DNA of 64,000 nucleotides from the NCBI GenBank assembly GCA_050303415.1, contig JBNLBS010000012.1, positions 44,758 to 108,757 on the forward strand, written 5' to 3'. The notes under the pieces are model-generated. The model made no database searches and was not told the origin of the DNA. It saw only the letters and a program-made list of their open reading frames with translations. Each line of letters begins with the position of its first letter. Within the stretch, counting starts at the first letter, position 1. The translations under genes and the position numbers were made by a program. This document shows positions 54,788 to 63,973 of this stretch, piece after piece. The stretch is from JBNLBS01 sp050303415. Lineage in GTDB: Bacteria > Pseudomonadota > Gammaproteobacteria > Methylococcales > Methylomonadaceae.

Positions 54788-55721
54788 AAGGCTGGATCAC
54801 TTTTATATATTCACCCTGCGCTTCCCTGGTTGAACCAACAACGATACGTTTATTGCCTTGTTGATCCTGCTCCAGCAAACCGGATACTTCTATAAATTCA
54901 CCGGCAAATGCCTGTCCTGTATAGGTTGCGGTATAGCTGATTACGGAACCGATATCCTTATGATCGATTTTAAAATCGGCCGGATAATCAAAACCAAACT
55001 GATCATCAGTCACCTGGGCTTTAATCTTGATCCGGCCCTGTTTGTTGTAACAGATATCATCAATACCTGAATCCGGTAATACCAGATTCAGGTCAAACTT
55101 ACGCTGATTGATCATTGCCTTGTTAAATTTACGTTGTTCGTGCCAGACATACTCAGGCAGGGATAGATCGCAGTTCCGACGCTGATAGGATTGCTGCCAG
55201 TCTGATTCGGTCAATGGCTGTAGAGCTTGTACGTGTAAAAGTGTTCGGGTGAGATCCCTCAGTCTGTGAAAACTGGCGCGGTCATAACAAACCAAATCAA
55301 TATCTGAATTCTGATTTTGCGCGGCAATTAATATCGAACCAGTCACTCCAATTGTGTTTAAATCAAACCCAAGTTCAGCATACAACGTACAGAGTTTAAT
55401 TAGGTCAATTTCTACTGGACAGAGTTGTTCGGCAGGTTTTTCGATAAGGTCTTGCAACCTGACTTTGGCTTGGTGATGTTTGAATATTTTGTCTATATTA
55501 ACCGCATGCAGATGGGCATCTTTAGCTTCGGAATAATAAAGATAGTGGGGGAATTTTTGTTTTAATAACTTATTCGCTTGCTGTGTCGAATATTTTTGCC
55601 AGCCTGAAGGCGTATTTACATAGCGTAAAAAACAGAGGGCTTTATCATATTCCGTACCACTTTCGACCAGGGCGAATACCAGCCCTTCATCGGTTTCAAT
55701 AAAATCTTTCGCTAATAACAC
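54780..55721 (-). CDS. Archaeal-type predicted nucleotidyltransferase
   Basis: 313 residues. The central region has the polymerase-beta-type motif GVTGSILIAAQNQNSDIDLV (Gly-Ser near 126 and two metal-binding Asp residues near 138-140). The sequence before it (about 1-110) and the C-terminal domain (about 220-313, with FAGEFIEVSGLLE) resemble a family of predicted nucleotidyltransferases found mainly in archaea (COG1665-like; assignment from memory). First gene of the leftward C1-cofactor unit. It could transfer a nucleotide or phosphoribosyl-like group in cofactor synthesis, or may act on RNA. Gene sharing with methanogens matches the history of the rest of the cluster. Confidence 0.72.
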   Translation of the reverse strand: MLLAKDFIETDEGLVFALVESGTEYDKALCFLRYVNTPSGWQKYSTQQANKLLKQKFPHYLYYSEAKDAHLHAVNIDKIFKHHQAKVRLQDLIEKPAEQLCPVEIDLIKLCTLYAELGFDLNTIGVTGSILIAAQNQNSDIDLVCYDRASFHRLRDLTRTLLHVQALQPLTESDWQQSYQRRNCDLSLPEYVWHEQRKFNKAMINQRKFDLNLVLPDSGIDDICYNKQGRIKIKAQVTDDQFGFDYPADFKIDHKDIGSVISYTATYTGQAFAGEFIEVSGLLEQDQQGNKRIVVGSTREAQGEYIKVIQPYA

Positions 55722-56125
55722 TGTTTCAATAAGTTTCTACACGATTACGACCATTTTCTTGTACTTGATATTAAAACTTCATCAGCTGTTTTAAACAATT
55801 CAACGGTCTTTAGATGCCGCCATTATAAACCGCTACACCTAAACTAACCAAATCACTCATCTTTGATTTGACTAGAAGGATTTACTTATTCACTACCGCT
55901 TAATTGCAGCTCTTTTCAGCCGTAATACAGAATGGCCTAAGAACTCAATACATTGAGTTAATGAAAGCCAACTCACCACCATCACTTTCATTTACTACAC
56001 CCAAACAGTGATGATTTTCTGTCTATGCCTTTCACGATAGGCTAACTGAATTTAATAATTATTGAAAATTCAAGGCCAATCTCCTATGCTTGAAGCTGCA
56101 TTCATCAACTCCCATAGGAGAAAAT
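55722..56125. promoter_or_regulatory. Divergent intergenic region with palindrome at 55942-55959
   Basis: 404 bases between the nucleotidyltransferase gene and pntA, containing the promoters for both directions. AACTCAAT-AC-ATTGAGTT (55942-55959) is a perfect inverted repeat, a candidate operator. The 3' end has a clean AGGAGA before pntA. No convincing gene inside. Confidence 0.5.
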
Positions 56126-57685
56126 ATGAAGATTGGTATACCCAAAGAGATTCACGAAGGTGAAAAAAGGGTTGCTATCACCCCCGATGCAGCCGAAAAA
56201 ATTATAAAACTCGGATTCTCTGTCTGTGTTGAAAAAGATGCAGGTACCGGTGCGGATATATCCGACGAGCAATATAAGGAGGCAGGTGTTGAAATAATCA
56301 GCAATGCCAAAACCTTATGGCAACAATCCGATATTATTATGAAAGTGCGCCAGCCGGAGCGCCACCCTGAATTAGCAATCGACGAAACCGATATGCTTAA
56401 CAAAGGCGGTTATTTAATCAGTTTTATCTGGCCGGCACAAAGTGACAGTCTGATGCAAAAGCTTGCCAACAAGCAAGCGACTGTACTCGCGATGGACTCT
56501 GTTCCAAGAATATCCAGAGCACAGAAAATGGATGCTTTAAGCTCGATGGCGAATATAGCTGGTTACCGGGCGGTAGTAGAGGCAGCAAATTGCTTTGGCC
56601 GTTTTTTTACCGGACAAATTACCGCTGCAGGTAAAGTACCGCCGGCCAAAGTACTGGTTATTGGAGCTGGTGTAGCAGGTCTTGCAGCCATCGGCGCAGC
56701 CAAGAGCATGGGGGCGATTGTTAGAGCCTTTGATACCCGTCCGGAAGTTAAAGAGCAAATTGAAAGTATGGACGCTGAATTCTTAATGCTGGATTTTGAA
56801 GAAGAAGGCTCTGGTACCGGTGGTTATGCCAAAACCATGTCAAAAGAATTCATTGCCGCAGAAATGGCATTGTTTGCTCAGCAGGCCATGGAAGTCGATA
56901 TTATTATTACCACCGCATTAATCCCCGGCAAACCGGCGCCAAAATTAATCACCAAAGGTATGGTTGAGTCCATGAAACCCGGCAGTGTTATTGTTGATTT
57001 GGCCGCTGAACAAGGCGGTAACTGTGCATTAACGCAAAAAGACCAAGTTGTTAACAAACACGGCGTGACTATTATCGGTTACAGCAACCTGCCCAGCCGG
57101 TTGGCAAACCAGTCCAGCCAGCTCTATGCAACCAATCTACGCCATTTATTAACCGATCTTTGCCCGGACAAAAATGGTCAACTCAATATTAATATGGATG
57201 ATGAGGTCATTCGAGGCGCCACCGTCATAAAACAAGGCAAAATTACCTGGCCACCGCCGCCTCCCACGCTTTCAGCTGCTCCTAAACCACAAACAGAAGC
57301 TCCGGCAGTTGAAGTTCCAAAAGAGAAAAAACCATTAGTCTCCGACAATATTAAACAACTATTAATTATGTTGTTGGGTGGCTTTGCTTTATACGCAGTG
57401 GGCTCTGTGGCACCGGTTGCATTTATGTCGCACTTTACCGTGTTTGTATTGGCCTGCTTTATTGGTTACCAGGTCATTTGGAATGTAACGCCCTCCTTAC
57501 ATACCCCGTTAATGAGTGTTACCAACGCCATTAGTGGAATCATCGTAGTCGGCGCCTTAGTCCAGATATCAACTCCAGGGTTTTTTATTACCATTCTGTC
57601 TACCCTGGCAATACTGATTGCAGCTATTAACATCAGCGGTGGTTTTTTAGTCACCCGCCGAATGTTAGAAATGTTTAGAAAATAA
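56126..57685 (+). CDS. pntA: NAD(P) transhydrogenase alpha subunit
   Basis: 519 residues; with PntB couples proton flow to hydride transfer from NADH to NADP+. The N-terminal half is the NAD-binding domain I (IGIPKEIHEGEKRVAI, VIGAGVAGLAAIGAA near 178, AFDTRPEVKEQIESM). A proline-rich linker (about 375-405) follows, and four hydrophobic helices occupy about 412-515, the normal single-chain PntA arrangement of E. coli. The ATG at 56126 has AGGAGA 5 bases upstream; an upstream in-frame codon at 56090 is not needed. In methylotrophs it can adjust NADPH, which the H4MPT-linked dehydrogenase step also affects. Confidence 0.97.
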   Translation: MKIGIPKEIHEGEKRVAITPDAAEKIIKLGFSVCVEKDAGTGADISDEQYKEAGVEIISNAKTLWQQSDIIMKVRQPERHPELAIDETDMLNKGGYLISFIWPAQSDSLMQKLANKQATVLAMDSVPRISRAQKMDALSSMANIAGYRAVVEAANCFGRFFTGQITAAGKVPPAKVLVIGAGVAGLAAIGAAKSMGAIVRAFDTRPEVKEQIESMDAEFLMLDFEEEGSGTGGYAKTMSKEFIAAEMALFAQQAMEVDIIITTALIPGKPAPKLITKGMVESMKPGSVIVDLAAEQGGNCALTQKDQVVNKHGVTIIGYSNLPSRLANQSSQLYATNLRHLLTDLCPDKNGQLNINMDDEVIRGATVIKQGKITWPPPPPTLSAAPKPQTEAPAVEVPKEKKPLVSDNIKQLLIMLLGGFALYAVGSVAPVAFMSHFTVFVLACFIGYQVIWNVTPSLHTPLMSVTNAISGIIVVGALVQISTPGFFITILSTLAILIAAINISGGFLVTRRMLEMFRK

Positions 57686-57698
57686 GGGGAGTAAGATA

Positions 57699-59087
57699 AT
57701 GTCACAAGGTTTAGTTACAATGTCTTACATTGCCGCTTCAATACTTTTTATATTGAGCCTCGGGGGGTTAAGTAATCAGGAAACCGCGCGTCGCGGAAAT
57801 TATTACGGCATGCTTGGCATGGCTATTGCCATTATTGCCACAGTTATGAGTGATGCGGTTAATTCTTATATCTTTATTATTATTGCTTTGTTAATCGGCG
57901 GCTTTATCGGTGCCAAAGCAGCGATCAAAGTCGAAATGACCCAAATGCCGGAACTGGTTGCGCTAATGCATAGTTTGGTGGGTATGGCTGCAGTTTTGGT
58001 TGGCTATGCCAATTTTATGGATAGCACCTCAACTTTAGTCGATGTGGAAAAAACCATTCATGAGGTCGAAATTTATATTGGTATTTTCATCGGTGCGGTG
58101 ACTTTTTCCGGCTCCGTAATTGCCTTTGGTAAGTTATGTGGAAAAATAGATGGTAAACCGCTCTTAATCAAAGGCCGTCATTATATAAATCTGGGTTTGA
58201 TTTTATCCGCCATTTGGCTTGGTAACGCTTTCTTACAGGGAGCCGAATCAGATGGCGGTACTTTTGCATTGATATTAATGACAGCTGTCGCCCTGGTTTT
58301 TGGTGTGCATATGGTAATGTCTATCGGTGGTGCAGATATGCCGGTTGTAGTCTCCATGCTGAACAGTTATTCAGGTTGGGCGGCGGCGGCGACAGGCTTT
58401 ATGCTAAGTAATGACCTGCTTATAGTTACGGGTGCCCTGGTGGGTAGTAGCGGTGCTATCTTGAGCTATATTATGTGCCGAGCAATGAATCGTAATTTTA
58501 TCAGTGTTATTGCCGGTGGTTTTGGTACCTCCGGTGGTTCAGCGGCTGAAGTCGAAGGTGAAGTGCAAAGTATCGACGTGGAAGGTACTTCACAGCTATT
58601 ACGAGATGCCAAAAACATTATGATAATCCCCGGTTACGGCATGGCGGTAGCACAAGCACAACATACGGTTAATGAAATCACTAAATTTCTGAAATCCAAG
58701 GGTAAAACAGTGCGCTTTGGCATTCATCCGGTTGCCGGTCGTATGCCGGGACATATGAATGTGTTATTGGCTGAAGCCAAAGTGCCTTATGATGTGGTTT
58801 TTGAAATGGATGAAATCAACGAAGATTTTCCCAATGTTGATGTTTCAATAGTCATAGGCGCCAACGATATTGTCAATCCCGCCGCCTTGAATGACCCAAA
58901 CAGCCCTATTGCCGGTATGCCGGTTTTGGAATGTTGGAAAAGCCACAATACTATAGTGCTAAAACGCAGTATGGCAACCGGTTATGCCGGTGTCGGCAAC
59001 CCCTTATTCGTTCATGAAAATACCCGTATGCTATTCGGCGATGCCAATGAAACCTTGCAGGCGTTATTTAAGTCATTATCGCAGTAA
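57699..59087 (+). CDS. pntB: NAD(P) transhydrogenase beta subunit
   Basis: 462 residues. About nine transmembrane helices (1-260) carry the proton path; the C-terminal domain III (about 285-460) binds NADP(H), with NIMIIPGYGMAVAQAQH, GIHPVAGRMPGHMNVLLAEA and IGANDIVNPAA. Starts 13 bases after pntA, with AAGGGGAG in between, so the two are co-expressed. A stem-loop follows about 14 bases after the stop. The length equals that of E. coli PntB. Confidence 0.97.
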   Translation: MSQGLVTMSYIAASILFILSLGGLSNQETARRGNYYGMLGMAIAIIATVMSDAVNSYIFIIIALLIGGFIGAKAAIKVEMTQMPELVALMHSLVGMAAVLVGYANFMDSTSTLVDVEKTIHEVEIYIGIFIGAVTFSGSVIAFGKLCGKIDGKPLLIKGRHYINLGLILSAIWLGNAFLQGAESDGGTFALILMTAVALVFGVHMVMSIGGADMPVVVSMLNSYSGWAAAATGFMLSNDLLIVTGALVGSSGAILSYIMCRAMNRNFISVIAGGFGTSGGSAAEVEGEVQSIDVEGTSQLLRDAKNIMIIPGYGMAVAQAQHTVNEITKFLKSKGKTVRFGIHPVAGRMPGHMNVLLAEAKVPYDVVFEMDEINEDFPNVDVSIVIGANDIVNPAALNDPNSPIAGMPVLECWKSHNTIVLKRSMATGYAGVGNPLFVHENTRMLFGDANETLQALFKSLSQ

Positions 59088-59101
59088 AGATTTCAAACCT
59101 A

Positions 59102-59128
59102 GCTGTCTACCTATTTTGGGTAGGCAGC
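59102..59128. terminator. Hairpin between convergent pntB and SpoU-like gene
   Basis: GCTGTCTACC (59102-59111) pairs with GGTAGGCAGC (59119-59128), 9 of 10 Watson-Crick plus one G-T pair, with a TATTTTG loop. It lies 14 bases after pntB and 5 bases before the converging SpoU-like stop. There is no T-run, so the effect on termination is uncertain. Confidence 0.6.
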
Positions 59129-59133
59129 AGGCT

Positions 59134-59667
59134 TTAGTCCTTAAGTAATTTACAGTGTCTGTCATACATAACAATAGATCCACAGACACCAAGGTTTAGT
59201 GACTGCGGTGTCACTATTTTTACATACTCCAAATGGGCTGTTTTACTTTGTTTTGATAAGAATTCTTTTGGAATGGGTTGATTCAATTGTTCAAAATATC
59301 GTTCAATCTCATCGATATCCTCTTTTATCACCCCTTTTGCTTCCCTACCGAATAGATATGTACCGTTCTTCGGATGAATAAATTTTCGAAGGTCTATCGC
59401 TTGTTTAACTGCTTCAACAACAACCAAAGTGGTTTGGGCAGGCAAATGTAACAAAAACTCAGATAAGCTATCAAAATAAATTAAGGTGATGTTTGATAGC
59501 CCATCCTGAGTATCCATTTGATGGGAAAACTTATGAATATTGCTCTTATATTGGTATTTTACAAAACCGCCGATAACAAAAACAGTGTTGACAGAAAAGT
59601 TCTGTCCACTTCGTATAATGGTGGCCAGATTGTCTCTGTTCTTAGGCTCCAATAAGACAATATTCAT
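59134..59667 (-). CDS. SpoU/TrmH-family RNA 2'-O-methyltransferase-like protein
   Basis: 177 residues of the SPOUT fold. Motif 1 is NRDNLATIIRSG near the N-terminus, motif 2 TYLFGREAKGV near 107, and motif 3 PQSLNLGVCGSIVMYD near 153-168, forming the knotted S-adenosylmethionine site. Small size fits TrmL/TrmH-like tRNA methyltransferases, but the exact RNA target is not clear from the sequence. Situated between pntB and prfC without coupling. Confidence 0.87.
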   Translation of the reverse strand: MNIVLLEPKNRDNLATIIRSGQNFSVNTVFVIGGFVKYQYKSNIHKFSHQMDTQDGLSNITLIYFDSLSEFLLHLPAQTTLVVVEAVKQAIDLRKFIHPKNGTYLFGREAKGVIKEDIDEIERYFEQLNQPIPKEFLSKQSKTAHLEYVKIVTPQSLNLGVCGSIVMYDRHCKLLKD

Positions 59668-59708
59668 GGTTATCAGTCATCAATAGGCTAAATTACTTTC
59701 GCTTTCAA

Positions 59709-61304
59709 CTACAACTCCCGTGTTTCGCTGAATTTTATATCCGGCCAACGCTCTTGGGTTAACTGCAGATTAACCCGACTGTTAGCCAGATAAACCAGAT
59801 ATCCGCCACCATCTTCAGCCAGATTATCGAAGGCTTTCTTTTTAAACTCCTCAAATTTTGCCGAATTATCCGAGCTTACCCATCTGGCAGTATTAATGGC
59901 TACAGCATCGTATACACACTCAACATTGTATTCTGCTTTAAGCCTGAAGGCAGTGACATCAAACTGAAGCACACCTACCGCCCCTAAAATCAGATCATTA
60001 TTTTTTAACGGTTTAAACAGCTGGGTTGCACCTTCCTCCGTTAATTGAATCAAGCCTTTTTGCAGGGCTTTAGCTCGCAAAGGATCCTTTAACACCACAC
60101 GCCTGAATAACTCCGGCGCGAAATATGGAATTCCACCATATTTAAGGGTCTCGCCCTGGCTAAAAGTATCACCCACCTGAATGGTGCCATGATTATGCAA
60201 ACCAATAATATCGCCCGGATAGGCTTCCTCAACATTTTTCCGGCTATCCGCCTGAAAGGTTATAGCGTTACCGACCTGTATATTTTTTCCGATGCGCACA
60301 TGATTAACTTTCATGCCCTGGGTAAATTTACCCGAACATACTCTTAAAAAAGCAATTCTGTCACGGTGCGCCGGATCCATATTGGCTTGTACTTTAAAAA
60401 CAAAACCGGTAAATTTATCCTCAGTCGGTTTAACAGATCTTTGTTCGGCTTCTCGCGGTTTGGGTGCCGGTGCATATTCAGCAAAGGCATCCAGTAATTC
60501 TATAATGCCGAAATTATTAATCGCCGAACCAAAAAACACTGGTGTTAAAGTTCCCGCCAAATAGGCATCCAAATCAAATTCATGACTGGCACCCTTGACC
60601 AGCTCAATTTCATCCCTTAACTCTTCAGCTTGCTCTTCAAGCAATTCGTCCAGTTTTGGATTATCCAGGCCTTTAATAATTTCTGCTTCAGCGATTTTAC
60701 CGCCATGTTGGGCACTGAATAGATGAATTTCATCCTTGTAAATATGATAAACCCCTTTAAAGCGCTTACCCATACCGATGGGCCAGGTCATGGGCGCACA
60801 ATTGATTTTCAACACCGTTTCAACTTCATCCAGTAAATCAATCGGCTCCCTGCCTTCCCTGTCCAATTTATTAATAAACGTCAGAATCGGAGTAGTTCTA
60901 AGGCGACAAACTTCCATTAACTTGATGGTCCTATCTTCCACACCTTTGGCCACGTCGATCACCATCAATGCGGAATCAACAGCGGTCAGCGTTCTATAGG
61001 TGTCTTCCGAGAAATCCTCATGCCCAGGGGTATCCAGTAAATTGATAATACTGTCATTATGTTCGAACTGCATAACCGAGGTAGTGACTGAAATTCCCCG
61101 TTGCTTTTCCATCTCCATCCAGTCAGATGTCGCATGCCGGGCTGCTTTACGCCCTTTGACCGATCCAGCCAACTGAATGGCACCACCGAATAGTAATAAT
61201 TTTTCGGTTAATGTGGTTTTGCCTGCATCCGGATGCGAGATGATCGCAAAAGTTCTACGCCTCTTTATTTCCGCTATCTCCAGCGGTGATAACTGTTTAC
61301 TCAT
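59709..61304 (-). CDS. prfC: Peptide chain release factor 3
   Basis: 531 residues; a GTPase that removes RF1 and RF2 from ribosomes after termination. Motifs: AIISHPDAGKTTLTEKLL (G1, near 18-35), GISVTTSVMQF, DTPGHEDFSEDTYR (G3), and FINKLDREGREP (G4). The following domains have the EF-G-like beta barrels and a C-terminal RF3 domain (ARWVSSDNSAKFEEF). Length equals the 529 residues of E. coli RF3. It stands alone. Confidence 0.97.
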   Translation of the reverse strand: MSKQLSPLEIAEIKRRRTFAIISHPDAGKTTLTEKLLLFGGAIQLAGSVKGRKAARHATSDWMEMEKQRGISVTTSVMQFEHNDSIINLLDTPGHEDFSEDTYRTLTAVDSALMVIDVAKGVEDRTIKLMEVCRLRTTPILTFINKLDREGREPIDLLDEVETVLKINCAPMTWPIGMGKRFKGVYHIYKDEIHLFSAQHGGKIAEAEIIKGLDNPKLDELLEEQAEELRDEIELVKGASHEFDLDAYLAGTLTPVFFGSAINNFGIIELLDAFAEYAPAPKPREAEQRSVKPTEDKFTGFVFKVQANMDPAHRDRIAFLRVCSGKFTQGMKVNHVRIGKNIQVGNAITFQADSRKNVEEAYPGDIIGLHNHGTIQVGDTFSQGETLKYGGIPYFAPELFRRVVLKDPLRAKALQKGLIQLTEEGATQLFKPLKNNDLILGAVGVLQFDVTAFRLKAEYNVECVYDAVAINTARWVSSDNSAKFEEFKKKAFDNLAEDGGGYLVYLANSRVNLQLTQERWPDIKFSETREL

Positions 61305-61813
61305 TAAGCTTATGTAGTCAGTACTTATTCAAAAAACTACCTCAAAAAGGTAGTAAAAAATGGATGTGAATTATAACCTATTTTAAAGCTGGTCATTTAT
61401 TTTGAAATGAGTTAATAATACTAGGGAACTGAGTGTTTTGATTTTCTTTTTACAATAAACGTGTGAATATTAAACGGATTGATTACCTTGAATTAGAAAT
61501 TTTTTGTTCAGCGTTGCCTTTTCCGACTAAGGAGGGAAAGACATTAATGAATACCGCTTGGTTATTGCTGCATATTCCTAATGAAAACGATAATTTATGC
61601 CTCTCAAAAGTTAAACCAAGGCTATGATATAGTTGACTTTCCGGTATTCAAGACGTCGACCTAGCAACTACAATTAGAATGTGTAACTGGTGAACCGTTT
61701 TTTATATGGAGCTGAACTAAAGTCATTTTATAAATCATTATCATTAAACTAATTAACAGTTCCGGCGACCGCGTTCCTTGACAGCTGAAACAAACTTAAT
61801 ATGAAGAACAAAT
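61305..61813. other. Intergenic region between prfC and the deaminase gene
   Basis: About 509 bases. Close to prfC there is a short hairpin, ACTACCT ... AGGTAGT (61338-61356). At 61547-61627 a 26-codon frame follows an AGGAGG-like sequence, with spacing of about 11; no conservation can be judged. Otherwise AT-rich sequence with no recognisable gene, tRNA or repeat. Confidence 0.5.
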
Positions 61814-62251
61814 ATGGATAAATTTTTAACAGCTGCAATAGAAGAAGCAAGAATGGGAATGGATGAAGGCGGTATTCCCATAGGATCAGTGCTCGTTATA
61901 GATGGCCAGATAGTTGGACGCGGCCATAACCAGCGAGTGCAAAAAGGAAGCGCAATCTTGCACGCAGAAATGGATTGTTTGGAAAATGCTGGACGAATAT
62001 CCGCATCCGATTATCGCAGAGCCACACTATACTCTACCTTATCGCCATGTGATATGTGCAGTGGCGCAATCCTGCTTTATGGAATCCCCAAGGTGGTTAT
62101 TGGCGAAAACCGTACATTTTGCGGGCCGGAGAGTTATTCAAAGTCCCGGGGAGTGGAAGTTGTCGTTGTTGATAACCAGGAATGTCGTCAGCTTATGGAA
62201 GCATTTATTAAAAGCAATCCTGAACTGTGGAATGAAGATATCGGTGTATAG
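61814..62251 (+). CDS. Cytosine/nucleoside deaminase-like protein
   Basis: 145 residues, zinc-dependent deaminase fold. The zinc ligands and catalytic Glu are HAEMD (His near 50, Glu near 52) and SPCDMC (Cys near 78 and 81). The sequence, with EGGIPIGSVLVIDG at the N-terminus and the LYGIPKVVIGENRTFCGPE block, is closer to fungal-type cytosine deaminase (Fcy1) than to tRNA-specific TadA, so cytosine to uracil is likely. It could also act on other pyrimidine or purine bases. The start follows a weak ribosome-binding site. It stands alone. Confidence 0.88.
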   Translation: MDKFLTAAIEEARMGMDEGGIPIGSVLVIDGQIVGRGHNQRVQKGSAILHAEMDCLENAGRISASDYRRATLYSTLSPCDMCSGAILLYGIPKVVIGENRTFCGPESYSKSRGVEVVVVDNQECRQLMEAFIKSNPELWNEDIGV

Positions 62252-62329
62252 CATTTTCATTGTACACAGGGTCGGAACGAACATTGACAGACAACCAAAC
62301 TAACAATTAAGAAGTTGATTTGACAGCAT

Positions 62330-63511
62330 TCAACCTTTGAATTTTCGTTCCATTCGATCAAATGCAAGATTGATGGTATCTTCATCGACACAGTATGCCA
62401 TCCTCACATGATGTTCACCTGAAGGCCCAAAAGCGCTGCCAGGTGTGACTGTAACACGAGCATTGTTTAATAAATCTATAGCAAATTCTTTTGAACTTTT
62501 ATGTTCAAACACTATTTTTGGAAAAACATAATAAGCCCCTTCTGGCTTTTGATTCGCAAAAACATGCGGTATGTTGTCCAGCCTTTGACAGATCAGTTCT
62601 CTACGACTGTTTAAAATTTTCTCAAACTCTTGTTTATGATCAGAGGGCTCACTCAATGCAACGATACCCGCTAACTGAGAAATTCGCGGTGCACAAATCA
62701 TCGTTGCATCATGCACTTTAAGTGCCTCTTGTTTCAATTCCGCTGGCATTATCATATAGGCCAATCGCCAACCGCTCATAGCATAAGATTTTGAAAATGA
62801 ATGCAAATAAACAATGTGGTTTTTAAATTTATCGACACTGGCGAGATTAAAATATTTATCCCTGTTGTCATAAACAAAGGCACTATAAGGATCGTCGATA
62901 ATGATCAGTATATTGTGTTGTACGGCAATCTCACCGACTCGGATTAACTCTATTTCGGAAAATATTTTTCCGGTAGGATTTGATGGACTGACAAGAACGA
63001 TGGCCTGAGTTCTGTCTGTAATTAATTCGGGTAGTAAATCTATGTCTAAAGACCAGTTTTCATTTTCATTCAACGGCCAGAAAACCGGTTTGCCCGTGAA
63101 TAAATTAATCTGCTGTATATGTGAAGCAAAACACGGGTCAGTCAGGATAATTTCATCCCCCGGATCCAACATGGTGTGAAACAGTGTATTCAAACCTTGC
63201 ATATTACCTGCACTGATCATCACATTCTCATCCGCATTAACATCGATACCCGTTTGTACTTTGTGATGTTCCACAACCCGTTTGCGTAGTTCCGGTAAAC
63301 CGGCGGGTAAACTATATTTACCTGCATCAAGATCTTGATCAAGATACTTTATCACTCCTGTGCGGATATAATCAGGAGTCCGAAATGACGGCAATCCCCA
63401 GGTGAGCGAAGCAGCCCCCTCCACCCTAGTACTCAACATAGCCATTTCTTTAATTGCTGAAATGCGGGTTTGGTGAACGTTTGTGGAAACAATATCAGTA
63501 ATAAAAGTCAT
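62330..63511 (-). CDS. Class I/II aminotransferase (PLP-dependent)
   Basis: 393 residues of aspartate-aminotransferase fold type I. The internal aldimine Lys lies in LHSFSKSYAMSGWRLAYM (near 239); upstream are SAGNMQGLNTLF, DPCFASHIQQ and VSPSNPTGKIFSEIE, with PYSAFVYD for the pyridine-contacting Asp region. C-terminal GSAFGPSGEHHVRMAYC binds the substrate carboxylate. The substrate is not evident; aspartate-, aromatic- or prephenate-type are possible. It is monocistronic by appearance, and no specific link to the C1 genes is visible. Confidence 0.92.
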   Translation of the reverse strand: MTFITDIVSTNVHQTRISAIKEMAMLSTRVEGAASLTWGLPSFRTPDYIRTGVIKYLDQDLDAGKYSLPAGLPELRKRVVEHHKVQTGIDVNADENVMISAGNMQGLNTLFHTMLDPGDEIILTDPCFASHIQQINLFTGKPVFWPLNENENWSLDIDLLPELITDRTQAIVLVSPSNPTGKIFSEIELIRVGEIAVQHNILIIIDDPYSAFVYDNRDKYFNLASVDKFKNHIVYLHSFSKSYAMSGWRLAYMIMPAELKQEALKVHDATMICAPRISQLAGIVALSEPSDHKQEFEKILNSRRELICQRLDNIPHVFANQKPEGAYYVFPKIVFEHKSSKEFAIDLLNNARVTVTPGSAFGPSGEHHVRMAYCVDEDTINLAFDRMERKFKG

Positions 63512-63843
63512 AGCTTCATCTCTGGTGAAAAATGTAAATGCGCATAAAGTTATATAGCTTATCTAAGTACTGATACTGAATTCCTGCCGCAATAAAACAG
63601 CCCGGACAAACAAAATAACTTTCTCCAACACTATTAAAAAGTTCTGATTATGTCGACAATCAAACTCTGAACAAACGGTTAGTGATTGGTTTCGTTCAGG
63701 ATAAACCAGTCAAACGAGCCAAGGAATCAATTAGTACAGGGCTTTGTTAAGAATAGTTGTTAAATCAATTATTCCAAGCTCATACAATTGCGCACAGTTT
63801 TAACTTTGAAATTAACTGCAGGGTTGCAAAAATAAACTGGTAT

Positions 63844-63876
63844 TAAAAAAACAGGCATTATTTTAAATGACCTGTT
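63844..63876 (-). terminator. Minus-strand rho-independent terminator
   Basis: On the minus strand AACAGG-T-CATT (63876-63866) pairs with AATG-CCTGTT (63859-63850), one bulged base, followed by a T-run (63849-63844). It has the full intrinsic-terminator shape. The transcript it ends must come from the right, so a gene or small RNA should end just beyond the window or within its last 120 bases. Confidence 0.65.
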
Positions 63877-63926
63877 AAATTTGCATGCTGGTAGGTTAAG
63901 GCGAGAATCAGAATAAACAAATTTAC

Positions 63927-63973
63927 CTTCGCTGAAAATCTTGGAAACGGAGCGACAGCGAAGTGAAGATTTT
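63927..63973. repeat. Interleaved inverted repeats (pseudoknot-like order)
   Basis: CTTCGCTG (63927-63934) pairs with CAGCGAAG (63956-63963), and AAAATCTT (63935-63942) pairs with AAGATTTT (63966-63973). The order A-B-A'-B' is that of an H-type pseudoknot, or of two overlapping palindromic repeat units. GC-rich repeat-like sequence (GGCGTAGCGCCGGGC) follows to the edge, so this may be an end of an interspersed repeat. Confidence 0.5.

Noticed and set aside
61547..61627. 26-codon frame after an AGGAGG-like sequence
   Set aside because: Spacing of about 11 bases is long, the peptide shows no pattern, and nothing nearby supports it.
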